36,812 nucleotides of DNA from Burkholderiales bacterium (GTDB lineage Bacteria; Pseudomonadota; Gammaproteobacteria; Burkholderiales; Casimicrobiaceae), in contig JADYZP010000024.1 of the NCBI GenBank assembly GCA_020853025.1, positions 1 to 36,812 of the forward strand. Direction: 5' to 3'. This document shows, one piece after another, positions 1-7,176 of the stretch. Both the position numbers and the translations under genes were made by a program. How positions within the stretch are numbered: position 1 is the stretch's first letter; every line of letters begins with the position of its first letter. The notes beneath the pieces are model-generated. The model was not told the origin of the DNA, made no database searches, and saw nothing but the letters and a program-made list of their open reading frames with translations.

Positions 1-2
1 GT

Positions 3-434
3 TTCAAGAAGTGCTTCAGCCCATTCGTTACCTCCTGGACCGCCCCTTGTGCTTCCGGCCGGAGCGAGAGGTGGCCGGGTCGGATTTCCACCGACGGATC
101 AACCGTGCCTTTACAAGGCACACACAACAACGCCGCCGAACGCGACGCGCGCCTGGCGGTGGTCGGACGCAAGAACTTCTACGGCTCCGGCGCCGAATGG
201 TCGGGGCACTTGGCGGCGACGATGTACGGCTTGCTGATGACGGTCAAGCTGTGGCGGCTCAATGCGCGCACCTGGCTTACCGCCTACCTGCAAGCCTGCG
301 CCGACCACGGCAATCGCGCGCCACCGGACATCAACGCCTTTCTGCCCTGGGCCATGGATGCTGCGCGGCTGGCCACCCTGCGCGCTTGTCCGCTGGCTGC
401 GCGTCCCTTCACTGACGGCATCGACAGCTCATGA
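3..434 (+). mobile_element. IS66-type transposase, C-terminal part, cut by window start
   Basis: The reading frame is open from the window edge to a TGA at 432-434. From about position 120 it reads like the C-terminal end of IS66-family transposases: HNNAAER followed by VVGRKNFYGSG, then a W-S-G-H-L-A-A segment, LWRLNARTWLTAYLQACAD and LPWAMDAARL. The N-A-A-E-R stretch carries the last acidic residue of the DDE-type active site in this family. Upstream of about 105 the fit is poor: the usual P-[LM]-D-N-N is replaced by P-L-Q-G-T-H-N-N and a second frame also looks plausible. I therefore suspect a small insertion or frameshift and an inactive enzyme. The stop overlaps the start of the next gene (ATGA at 431-434). 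The left end of the element lies outside the window. Confidence 0.78.
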
Positions 435-1291
435 GCATCTACTGCGGACGCGAGTTCAGCGCGGACGATATGCAGACGATCAAGCGCCTGATGGAGCAGG
501 ATCCGTCCCTCAAGCGCACACCTCTATCGCGCCAGCTGTGCGAGTTGTTGCACTGGACCAAACCCAACGGCGAGCTCAAGGACATGACTTGCCGCGTGGC
601 GCTGCTACGCATGCAGGCCGATGGGCTGATCACACTACCGGCTTCGCGAATGCCTGGTGGGCGCGGCCGACCGCACTTCCCGCCGACCGCGGCGACCGAT
701 GCGCAAACACCACTGCTGCAGCCGGTGCACGCGCTTGGTGCCTTGACGCTGCGCGCGATTACCACTACCGCGGTCTCGCGTCTGTGGAACGAGTACATCG
801 CGCGCTACCACTACCTCGGCTACACGCCGCTGTCGGGCAGCCAGATGCGCTACAACGTCTTCGCCGGCGATCAACTGGTCGCCCTGATGAGCTTCGGCGC
901 CAGTGCCTGGAAGCTCGCCGGGCGCGACCGCTTCATCGGCTGGCCAGAACCAAAGCGACGCAAAAACTTGCAGCTCGTCGTCAACAACGCTCGCTTCCTG
1001 ATCCTGCCCTGGATCCAGTGCAAAGGGCTCGCCTCGAAGATCTTGTCCAAGATCGCCAGACAACTGCCTCACGATTGGTATCAGCGCTACGGCTATCGCC
1101 CAGTTCTGTTCGAGACCTTCGTCGAGTCCCAGCGCCATCGCGGCACCTGCTACAAGGCTGCCAATTGGGTCCATGTCGGCCAGACCGCCGGACGCGGCAA
1201 GAAGTCGACGGTCCACCACCCAATCATCCCCATCAAGGACATCTGGCTCTACCCCCTGCAAAAGAACTTCGCCAGCGTGCTGTGTGAGTAG
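431..1291 (+). CDS. DruA-like (DUF4338) protein carried by the IS66-type element
   Basis: This 286-residue protein has the DUF4338 pattern. An N-terminal section (about 25-75) resembles a winged helix, with RTPLSRQLCELLHW, NGELKDMTCRVALLRM and GLITLP. A second section (about 125-250) has YHYLGY, RYNVF, ALMSFGASAWK, RDRFIGW, NNARFLILPW, LASKIL, DWYQRYGYRPVLFETFV, GTCYKAANW and VGQTAGRG. DUF4338 is the family of DruA from the Druantia anti-phage system. Its biochemical activity is unknown to me, and I also recall it in contact with transposase genes. Here it overlaps the IS66-type transposase by ATGA, so it is probably translationally coupled. It is followed by an IS66-like terminal repeat and has no druB-E neighbours. 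I infer a transposon-borne protein rather than a full Druantia system. The ORF is intact. Confidence 0.85.
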   Translation: MSIYCGREFSADDMQTIKRLMEQDPSLKRTPLSRQLCELLHWTKPNGELKDMTCRVALLRMQADGLITLPASRMPGGRGRPHFPPTAATDAQTPLLQPVHALGALTLRAITTTAVSRLWNEYIARYHYLGYTPLSGSQMRYNVFAGDQLVALMSFGASAWKLAGRDRFIGWPEPKRRKNLQLVVNNARFLILPWIQCKGLASKILSKIARQLPHDWYQRYGYRPVLFETFVESQRHRGTCYKAANWVHVGQTAGRGKKSTVHHPIIPIKDIWLYPLQKNFASVLCE

Positions 1292-1302
1292 CAACTGGCT
1301 AC

Positions 1303-1322
1303 GGGTTCACCGAATGTTTACG
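1303..1322 (+). repeat. Putative right terminal inverted repeat of the IS66-type element
   Basis: The sequence GGGTTCACCGAATGTTTACG starts 12 bases after the DruA-like stop codon. IS66-family right ends commonly read like GTTCACCG-N-ACGCTTAC, so this matches with a few changes. If correct, the DruA-like gene lies inside the element. The left partner is outside the window, so neither the pairing nor the 8-bp target duplication typical of the family can be checked here. Confidence 0.5.
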
Positions 1323-1490
1323 AACCTGGAAATCGGAACTTCGACCAAGCATTTGTTGCAGAAGGACAAACTCGCTCGATGGTGGCAGGAACTTCAGATT
1401 AAAGGTTGTGTATGACGTGAAGTGAGAGGGCGGCGTATTCTTGATGGTCGACCAAGACTATAAATTTTTTTGCGCAGAAGTGAATGGGTC

Positions 1491-1737
1491 GTGAGTCACG
1501 ATAATGTTCTTATCTTTAAGAATCCTGCAGTGCCGAACGAGGTTCAGGACGCGCTGACCGAAGTGCTTCGAGAGGGAGCCCGGACGTTGCTGGCGCAGGC
1601 GATTGAAGCGGAGGTGGCCGAGTTCCTGGCTGGGCATGCCGACAAACGCGATGCGGCCGGTCGGACGTGCCTGGTGCGCAACGGCCGCCTGCCGAAACGC
1701 ATGGTCCAGACCGGCATCGGCTCGGTAACGGTTGCGC
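1491..1737 (+). pseudogene. IS256-family transposase, N-terminal remnant
   Basis: Starting at a GTG, the frame gives about 80 residues typical of the N-terminus of IS256-family (MULE-type) transposases: DNVLIFKNPA, then LREGARTLLAQAIEAEVAEF, a GHADKRDAAGR segment, and VRNGRLPKRMVQTGIGSV. A complete member is about 400 residues. Here similarity stops abruptly near 1737, where the sequence should continue with the P-R-V-R-D segment. All of the DDE catalytic core is missing, so this is a deletion relic with no activity expected. It lies about 170 bases right of the putative IS66-type right end, which suggests repeated insertions at this place. Confidence 0.75.
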
Positions 1738-2021
1738 CTGCCACCATGCGCGTTGTAATGGGCTCTTCGCGCGGGCACCAGCACGCTGGCCAGTGCCGCG
1801 ATCAGCGGATTGGTCGTCACGATCGCCGCGACGAACGCGACAGGGGCCACGCTCAGTGCGGTGAACATGTGCAGCACGGCGCCTTCATTCAGCAGCAGGC
1901 CGCCACCGCCTCGCGGACGTCGACCCTACGTGCCGGCATACTCGGATGAGTGCAGCAGTGGGCGGCAATCTCGCCACGGGCTTGCGACTTGCGCCGGCAA
2001 GAACGCATTTGCCGGGATGAT
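1738..2021. other. Degenerate stretch with no recognised gene
   Basis: Between the IS256 relic and the next gene I recognise no complete gene. On the minus strand, about 1750-1905 is open and hydrophobic (LHMFTALSVAPVAFVAAIV, then TTNPLIAALASVLVP), so it may be a scrap of a membrane protein. The same frame then runs antisense into the IS256 relic without meaning. I assign no function. Confidence 0.35.
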
Positions 2022-2438
2022 TCAGAGCATGAGCTGCCGAATGGAGCCGCAAACCGAAACCAGTTGCGGGCCATTCATGCGACCGATGATCTGGCGGACG
2101 ACCGACCCCATGACCTGCTGGACGCCTGCCAATCCGAGGTTCGCCGACTGTTCCACGACAAACCCCGGCTTGGCACGCTTGAGCGGCTTCATGAAGTAAT
2201 AGTCCATCCCGTTGCTCGTCAACTCGATGACCAGTTGTGCCAGAGCGTCGCGGTGGGTGGTGGCATCCTCGGCCTGTTCGAGCGCCGTGAGCAGCGTAAG
2301 TGTTTTCTTGCGCAGTGCCGTGGAATGATGGAAGCGAAGATACGGCTCGACCGGTACCGACGGTTTCGATGCCCGATTGGACGACGGCCTGCCGGTCGCG
2401 GGTGGTGAGCGTTTCGAAGTGGAGGCCATGAGCGTCAT
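2022..2438 (-). CDS. Conserved hypothetical protein, about 138 residues
   Basis: The ORF begins at an ATG at 2436-2438 (M-T-L-M-A-S); a second ATG lies at 2427-2429. The first 30 residues are low-complexity (Ser, Arg, Pro). From there it is well behaved: PYLRFHHSTALRKKTLTLL, LEQAEDATTHRDALAQLVIE, LTSNGMDYYFMKPLKRAKPG, then SANLGLAGVQQVMGSVVRQI and a C-terminal V-C-G-S-I-R-Q segment. It appears alpha-helical and soluble, with no signal peptide or membrane segment. From memory it resembles a conserved hypothetical family of Burkholderiales and relatives, but I cannot name it or give a function. It shares its strand with the LysE-type gene 110 bases upstream. Composition and periodicity support a real gene. 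Confidence 0.6.
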   Translation of the reverse strand: MTLMASTSKRSPPATGRPSSNRASKPSVPVEPYLRFHHSTALRKKTLTLLTALEQAEDATTHRDALAQLVIELTSNGMDYYFMKPLKRAKPGFVVEQSANLGLAGVQQVMGSVVRQIIGRMNGPQLVSVCGSIRQLML

Positions 2439-2548
2439 GATACGGCGCGGCGCGAAAAAATGACTGCTCCTTGCCGGAGGTTCTGTGCACCAACAGGCGG
2501 CATTCACGCCTGGTCGGGCGGCGTTGCATCCGGAGGGGGTCGGCCCGT

Positions 2549-3160
2549 TCAACCGCGAAAGGGTAGTGCGGCCCCTATCGCCATGAACAACCCGCCGCAG
2601 AACTGGTTGAAGCGCCGCCCGACTCGACCGAGCCATGGACTGATGCGATGAGCCGTGCCGGCGATGGCCGCCTCCGTAGCGATCTCGATTGCTGCGAACG
2701 TTCCGGCCATGATGACGAACTGGACAACGAGACTTCGAGCGGGGTCGATGAACTGCGGAAGAAAGGCAGCGAAGAAGAGAAGTGCCTTGGGATTCGTCAG
2801 TGCGGAGAGTGCCCCCTGCCGGAACAGCGACCCGCCCGATCGGGGTTCCGTGGAACGCGTTGCCTCGAAGCCTATCGGCGGCGACCGCCATACCTGAACG
2901 CCGAGCCAGACCAGGTAGGTACCGCCCACCCACTTCATGACCGTCAGCCACACGAGCGAGGTCATGAGCAACGCGCCGATGCCGAACATCGAGAGGGCGA
3001 TGATGGCGACGAATCCGAATGCGCCTCCGAAGATGGTGTAAAGCGTCTTGCGCCGACCGTGCAGTGCTCCATGCGTCAGGGCAAGCAGCCCGTTGGGTCC
3101 GGGCGATAGGGAAAGCCCGGTGGCCGCCAGGAGGTAAATGAGCCAGGTGTTGAGATCCAT
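2549..3160 (-). CDS. LysE/RhtB-family amino-acid exporter
   Basis: This 203-residue inner-membrane protein has the usual length and layout of LysE/RhtB exporters, which efflux amino acids such as homoserine, threonine or leucine using the membrane potential. The N-terminus shows W-L-I-Y-L-L-A-A-T-G followed by the family signature LSLSPGPNGLLALTHGALHG. About six hydrophobic segments follow. The middle signature QGALSALTNPKALLFFAAFL-P-Q-F-I-D is present. The substrate cannot be read from the sequence. It precedes, in its own direction, the conserved hypothetical gene at 2022-2438 and lies just downstream of the attC-like site at 3269-3329, so it could have arrived with the cassette region, although I see no convincing attC site after it. 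Confidence 0.88.
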   Translation of the reverse strand: MDLNTWLIYLLAATGLSLSPGPNGLLALTHGALHGRRKTLYTIFGGAFGFVAIIALSMFGIGALLMTSLVWLTVMKWVGGTYLVWLGVQVWRSPPIGFEATRSTEPRSGGSLFRQGALSALTNPKALLFFAAFLPQFIDPARSLVVQFVIMAGTFAAIEIATEAAIAGTAHRISPWLGRVGRRFNQFCGGLFMAIGAALPFRG

Positions 3161-3268
3161 GGACTCGATGCTGACCCGCGCCTACGCACGGGTCAAGGCG
3201 AATGGCAAAGCGTTGGCAGACTGGATCAAGTGCGCTTTGAGAACCAATCGCCGTGCGCTGCAAGGTGA

Positions 3269-3329
3269 GTCCCAACGCTCCGGTTCAGCGGCGGCGTGAA
3301 GCGCCTTCCGCTGCAATCGATTGTTAGCC
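3269..3329 (-). repeat. attC-like site A, downstream of the SDR gene
   Basis: Read on the minus strand this 61-bp site starts GGCTAAC and ends GCGTTGGGAC, close to the integron core sites RYYYAAC and GTTRRRY. Between them lies an imperfect hairpin CAGCGG-AA-GGCG-CTTCA-CGCC-G-CCGCTG. It sits directly after the SDR gene and overlaps its last codons, as attC sites do in gene cassettes. Site B at 4040-4099 is clearly related: both contain, on the plus strand, GTCC, then ACGCT, then AGCGGCGGCG. Confidence 0.5.
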
Positions 3330-3932
3330 AGCGATTGCGCGCCGGACGACGATGGTCTGTCCCGTCATCTTTCCCTCAATCGCCTGCACGTAGAAGTGTG
3401 CCACGGTGGCGGCTGGCGTACCGGCGGTGGGATCCATCTTGTTGGCGAGCAGGGTCTCGGTAACCCAACCGGGACTCACCGCGTTGACGCGGACCCGGCG
3501 AGGAGCTTCGAGAGCCGCCGCCCGCCCGAATCCTTCCAGCCCCGCATTCACCAAGCTGATAGCCGCGCCGCCAATGATGGGGTCTTGGGCCAGCGTACCG
3601 CTCGTCAGCGTAATCGAACCGCCGTCGACGACCGCCGCGAGACCGAACCTGATCACATTGACTTGCCCCATCATCTTGCTGCGGAGGCTCAAGGCAAAGT
3701 CTTCATCGCTAAGGTCCGGCAAGGGGCGGAAGGCCGCTTGACCAGCCGCAGAGACAATGGCATCCACTCGGCCGATTCTGGCCATGAGCGTTCGGATGGA
3801 CTCCGGCATTTCGATATCCACGGTATTGGCGGTGCCGGAGCGAGCGGCGACAAGAACTTCGTGCTGCGGCGCGAGGGCTGCGGCAATCGCCTTTCCGATG
3901 GTCCCGGTGCCGCCGATAATCAATATGCGCAC
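3324..3932 (-). CDS. Short atypical SDR-family oxidoreductase without the Tyr/Lys pair
   Basis: This protein of about 202 residues has an N-terminal nucleotide-binding motif ILIIGGTGTIGKAIA, typical of a Rossmann-fold short-chain dehydrogenase. Later SDR landmarks are DAIVSAAGQAAF (the N-A-G-type motif), SITLTSGTLAQDP and RVNAVSPGWV. The usual catalytic Y-x-x-x-K is absent: where it should be, the protein reads GGAAISLVNAGLEGF. I recall a short SDR group (Lin1944-like) that also lacks it, so the reaction is uncertain. I chose the GTG at 3930-3932 because AAAGGAG lies 6 bases upstream; the TTG at 3936-3938 would abut that ribosome-binding site. The gene lies between attC-like sites and is probably an integron-type cassette. 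Confidence 0.85.
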   Translation of the reverse strand: MRILIIGGTGTIGKAIAAALAPQHEVLVAARSGTANTVDIEMPESIRTLMARIGRVDAIVSAAGQAAFRPLPDLSDEDFALSLRSKMMGQVNVIRFGLAAVVDGGSITLTSGTLAQDPIIGGAAISLVNAGLEGFGRAAALEAPRRVRVNAVSPGWVTETLLANKMDPTAGTPAATVAHFYVQAIEGKMTGQTIVVRRAIAG

Positions 3933-3966
3933 AAGCAACTCCTTTATCGCGACTAAACGGATAAAG

Positions 3967-3990
3967 CCTGGCTAACGTTGGAGTTCAGCC
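3967..3990 (-). repeat. attC-like half site C, upstream of the SDR gene
   Basis: On the minus strand this reads GGCTGAACTCCAACGTTAGC and then C. It matches the right half of site A (GCTGAAC, four bases, CGTT) and of site B. It lies about 35 bases before the SDR start, where the preceding recombination boundary of a cassette is expected. I do not see a convincing left half. Confidence 0.35.
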
Positions 3991-4039
3991 TGAGCTTTCC
4001 TCTTGTACTCGTCCCAATGCGCCGAGGATGTACCCATGA

Positions 4040-4099
4040 GTCCTGACGCTGGAGTTAAGCGGCGGCGAAGCCGTCCGCCTAGAACGAATGGAGTTTACC
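4040..4099 (-). repeat. attC-like site B
   Basis: This 60-bp site has the same orientation as site A and is similar along most of its length. On the minus strand it starts GGTAAAC and ends GCGTCAGGAC. It contains a hairpin around AGGCGG-AC-GGCTTCGCC-G-CCGCTT. The core sites have more mismatches to the integron consensus than those of site A, so it may be decayed. Confidence 0.42.
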
Positions 4100-4115
4100 T
4101 GCCGCCGTAACGATC

Positions 4116-4624
4116 TTGATTCATGCCGCGGAGGCGATGGTGGCAGAAAACGCTATTTGTTGCCAAGTTCGTGCGGATCTCCATGAGAGGGAGTCGATCG
4201 GCGAGATTTTACGCGCGTGGCCGCCGGCAACGCCCATCAGCGTGCGCATCGCGCCGCACGCCGGGCTGGCCGAAGCTCGCGACGGCGACTATTTCGGGCC
4301 GGTCCTCAATCGCACGGCCCGTCTCCTCGCTGCCGGGCATGGCGGCCAGATCCTGGTCTCACAAGCTACCTGCGACGTCGGACTCCAAGCGCTTTCGAAC
4401 CACGCCGCGCTGCGTGCGCTGCCCGAGGAGGGGCTCACCATCCGCCGTGAGCTTGGCGACCGGCGGGGCATCGCGCTGGCGATGGGCAACCCCGCGCATC
4501 TTTCCTTTTCAGGGGAGCACTTCGACGAAGCGCACACGCTCGTCGTGTAAAGCCTCAACATCGCAGCGTCGATCGGGGAGCGACGCCAGATTTCCTACGG
4601 TCTCGCCGGCGTGCTGGCGGCGTC
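4116..4624 (+). pseudogene. Remnant of a class III cyclase / ATPase / TPR protein
   Basis: The frame from 4116 first shows part of a class III nucleotide-cyclase domain (about residues 41-88): ISVRIAPHAGLAEARDGDYF, then GPVLNRTARLLAAGHGGQIL and VSQAT. After residue 100 it jumps to TPR-like sequence of the kind found at the C-terminus of large cyclase-AAA-TPR regulators: GLTIRRELGDRRGIALAMGN. The whole central ATPase region is missing. The frame meets a TAA at 4548-4550, but TPR-like sequence continues in the same frame beyond it (SLNIAASIGERRQISYGLAG) to about 4624. I read this as a deletion plus a nonsense mutation, hence non-functional. Its 3' end overlaps the tail of the convergent patatin gene. 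Confidence 0.72.
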
Positions 4625-6175
4625 GACGTTCGGGCCCGGCCCGACCATCCGTAGCGCGCCGTTGTCCATGAGCCGCTTCACCTCGGGCGAGGCCAGGATC
4701 GCATGCTTGGCCGCGAGGCGAAGGCGGTCCACCGCCTCGTTGTCGAGCACGAACGACGTCGGCAGCGTATTGAGGTAGGCGCGCTCGGCCCTGTCGGGGA
4801 GCGCCTCGAACGACACCTCGATCACACGGATGTTGATGTCCGGTGCGCGCATCACCGACTGCAGCTTCTCGCCGAGGGCAGGGTAGGGCCTGATCGCGTC
4901 GCGCACCTCGCGCAGGGCTGCCCAGCGGGCCTGGATGTCCTTGAGCGTTTCCACGGTATCGTAGGAATAGCGGTCGATGGGCGTTCCGGTGGCCTTGATC
5001 AGCACATCGAAAAGACCGGGTGAATCCTCGTGCTTGCTCCAGTCGTTGGGCGGTGTCGCCAGCGAGTTCACCACGAAAATGAAGATATTGCGCACGTGAT
5101 CGTAGGGCGTCTTCTCGCCCACGGCATGCAGCGCTTCGAACGTCGAGAGCACGTCGAGCACGCCGCGCATGCCGACATTGTCCGACACGCCGCCATCGAC
5201 GAGGTGCAGGTAGGGACGCTCCTTGCGGTCGGCGAAGGCCTGCAGCTCCTGCAGCCGCTTGACCGTGCGCGCCGCCGGTCGCGGCGGATTGTGCGCATCC
5301 ATGAAGAGCTTCGTCCACGGCGGCGGCTGATACCCGCAGGTGCCCCCATAGTTGTCAATGGTGATCGATGAAAGCACCACGGGAACCGCGGACGACGCCG
5401 CCGCCGCACGCGCCAGCCGGATGTTCGACAAGTTGGTGCAGAGCACATCGAAATTCTCCGGGTTGAAGATCAACCGGGTTCCGTCGGAGAGATCAGTGGC
5501 GCTCACCAGAATGCGCGGCCCGTCGCGGCGGAGATCGTTGTACGTGGCGCCCTTGAACAGGATCTCGTCGTAGTAGTTGGCCGCAAGCTCCGAGCGTCCC
5601 CAGCCCTCGGAGCCGAGCGAAGGCCAGTTGAAGGGATTCAAAGCCCTCCGGACCAGCGCGCCCTGCACGTTGCGCTTGAGGAAGCCCGTTTCGTAGATAT
5701 CGAAGAGCTTGTTGCCGTACAGGCCGAACGCGAGTGCGGTGAAGCTCCCGCCCGAGATGCCGGTGATGACGTCGACGGTATCCAGCACCCGTACGAGACG
5801 GCCGCCCTTGGTGGTGACCTGCATGTCGCGCAGCGTCTCCAGCACGCCGTAGGAGAACGCTGCCGCGCGCGTGCCGCCACCGGAGAAGGCAAGGATGACG
5901 AGCGTGGCGTTATCCTCGGCAAGGTCGGACCGGCGCTCGATGCGATAGGCCTTGCTGACGTCGTAGCGTTCGATCGGTGGATTGACTGGTCGCGTGGCGC
6001 ATCCGGCGAGCACTGCCAAGGCGACGACCAGCGCGGCGAGATGGCGCAGCCGCCGCGGCGCGCGGTTCTGCGGGTTCTGGCGCCAGGGACGATCGCGATC
6101 GCTGCACCTGGACGACGTGGCCTCATGCGGTGTTGGGCGGCTGGCGCGGTTCGAGTTCGCCTGATACGGGGTCAT
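4595..6175 (-). CDS. Patatin-like phospholipase, predicted lipoprotein
   Basis: This 526-residue protein belongs to the patatin-like phospholipase family (Ser-Asp dyad lipid acyl hydrolases). A basic N-terminus is followed by a hydrophobic segment and a lipobox L-A-G-C with Cys at residue 59, so it is probably a membrane-anchored lipoprotein. Family motifs appear in order: the oxyanion loop FSGGGTRAAAF (about 97), the nucleophile elbow G-I-S-G-G (about 139) and the acidic residue in DGGVSDN (about 327). The leader before the hydrophobic segment is unusually long (about 44 residues), but I see no ATG or GTG closer to it. The last residues (D-A-A-S-T-P-A-R-P) are encoded opposite the broken cyclase/TPR gene, so the native C-terminus may have been altered by that rearrangement. 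The substrate is unknown. Confidence 0.87.
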   Translation of the reverse strand: MTPYQANSNRASRPTPHEATSSRCSDRDRPWRQNPQNRAPRRLRHLAALVVALAVLAGCATRPVNPPIERYDVSKAYRIERRSDLAEDNATLVILAFSGGGTRAAAFSYGVLETLRDMQVTTKGGRLVRVLDTVDVITGISGGSFTALAFGLYGNKLFDIYETGFLKRNVQGALVRRALNPFNWPSLGSEGWGRSELAANYYDEILFKGATYNDLRRDGPRILVSATDLSDGTRLIFNPENFDVLCTNLSNIRLARAAAASSAVPVVLSSITIDNYGGTCGYQPPPWTKLFMDAHNPPRPAARTVKRLQELQAFADRKERPYLHLVDGGVSDNVGMRGVLDVLSTFEALHAVGEKTPYDHVRNIFIFVVNSLATPPNDWSKHEDSPGLFDVLIKATGTPIDRYSYDTVETLKDIQARWAALREVRDAIRPYPALGEKLQSVMRAPDINIRVIEVSFEALPDRAERAYLNTLPTSFVLDNEAVDRLRLAAKHAILASPEVKRLMDNGALRMVGPGPNVDAASTPARP

Positions 6176-6491
6176 GTGGCTCAGATTCCGGACGGAGAAA
6201 TTGCGCCCTCGCGCGAGGACGGTCAGACGCCCACGTGCGAGGGCGGTCGGTTATGCGGCGAAAGGATACCGCGCGACAACATCGCCTTCCATGGTACGTA
6301 GATAGAAAAGCGCTCCAAGCGACGGTCTTCCGCGGCGCGCCAATGGAATACCGGCGTGTGGTGATCGAGGGGTTGGGGAGACAACAGCCGATCAGCAAGC
6401 CCGGAGGCTGAAGAGGCCGGGCCCCCGGCGCGCTCGGTCGCATCGGCGATGCGAGCGCAAAGCGATGAACGATCCGGCCGGACGCCTTGGC
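6176..6491. other. Gene-free stretch of about 316 bases
   Basis: I see no gene or RNA here. It includes the upstream region of the patatin gene and the downstream region of the cupin-like gene. A 12-base perfect palindrome CCTCGCGCGAGG at 6207-6218 is the only marked feature. I find no clear promoter or terminator. Confidence 0.4.
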
Positions 6492-6779
6492 TCAACTCCG
6501 GTCGTGGCGGCGTGCGACCCAGAACTTCGCGCCGTCCTTGCCGTAGCGCTCGGCGTGTAGAACCTTGCGCTCAAGGGTGAATTCGTCGCCCGATACGATA
6601 TGGCGAACATCGTCTCCGACCGTGAGCCAGAACTCGCCGGCGACGACGCGTGCCCAAAGCGCGAACGGATGCGCGTGCTGCTCGACCTCCATCAGGGGCG
6701 CCCATGTGCGCTCGATGACCTCGTCGTATCCCTGCGCCCGCGCATCGCGGGTGAACGCTTCCAGCGTCGGTTCCTTCAT
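6492..6779 (-). CDS. Small cupin-like protein
   Basis: The ATG at 6777-6779 is preceded by AAGGAG with 7 bases between, which decides this start over longer frames. The product is 95 residues (MKEPTLEAFTRDARAQGYDE to the end). A single small beta-barrel of cupin type is suggested by E-H/Q-H-A-H-P-F-A-L-W-A, then GEFWLTVGDDVRHIVSGDEF, and finally HAERYGKDGAKFWVARRH. The His residues near 40 and in the later strand could bind a metal, as in many single-domain cupins. No partner gene indicates a substrate; it stands alone between the patatin gene and tRNA-Ala. The function is unknown. Confidence 0.72.
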   Translation of the reverse strand: MKEPTLEAFTRDARAQGYDEVIERTWAPLMEVEQHAHPFALWARVVAGEFWLTVGDDVRHIVSGDEFTLERKVLHAERYGKDGAKFWVARRHDRS

Positions 6780-6907
6780 CTGACGACTCCTTCGCAAATA
6801 CACCATTTCGCACAGTTTCGAGGCCGGCGCGACGCGGCAACCGCGCCGCGAAGAAGGCACACCTCCGACTTCGAACTATTGCACGAGAAGTGCGGAGCCG
6901 GACATGG

Positions 6908-6918
6908 GGGTCTGACCC
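6908..6918. repeat. Short palindrome GGGTCTGACCC
   Basis: An 11-base interrupted palindrome, part of GGGGGTCTGACCCTG. Similar GGGTC-N-GACCC motifs are often seen in dispersed elements of proteobacteria. I found only this copy in the window. Confidence 0.3.
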
Positions 6919-6952
6919 TGTTTGCGCGTGATGTATGAAAAATGTGCAGCCG

Positions 6953-6983
6953 AAAACGCCCGACCGATGGAGGTTGGGCGTTG
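6953..6983 (-). terminator. Rho-independent terminator of tRNA-Ala
   Basis: On the minus strand, just after the tRNA 3' end, the sequence forms AACGCCC-A-ACC / GGT-CGGGCGTT with a short loop, followed by TTTTC. The stem is GC-rich and is followed by Ts, so a factor-independent terminator is likely. Confidence 0.7.
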
Positions 6984-6988
6984 AAGGG

Positions 6989-7064
<76 letters not shown>

Positions 7065-7176
7065 ACGAGGGGCACGATTATAGCCGGAACCAGCCGCACC
7101 GGGAATGCCGGCGGCATTGGCCGGCCCGGCATTGCCGGGGGCCAACGCGCTGCCGGGCGCCGTGCCAGAATCCCGC

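Noticed and set aside
431..1291. Complete Druantia defence system
   Set aside because: Only the DruA-like protein is present. The large helicase DruE and other partners are absent, and the neighbours are transposase sequence.
2489..2530. Third attC-like site after the LysE-type gene
   Set aside because: There is an AGGCG/CGCCT stem and CCAAC/GTTGC ends, but it is only about 40 bases and does not resemble sites A and B.
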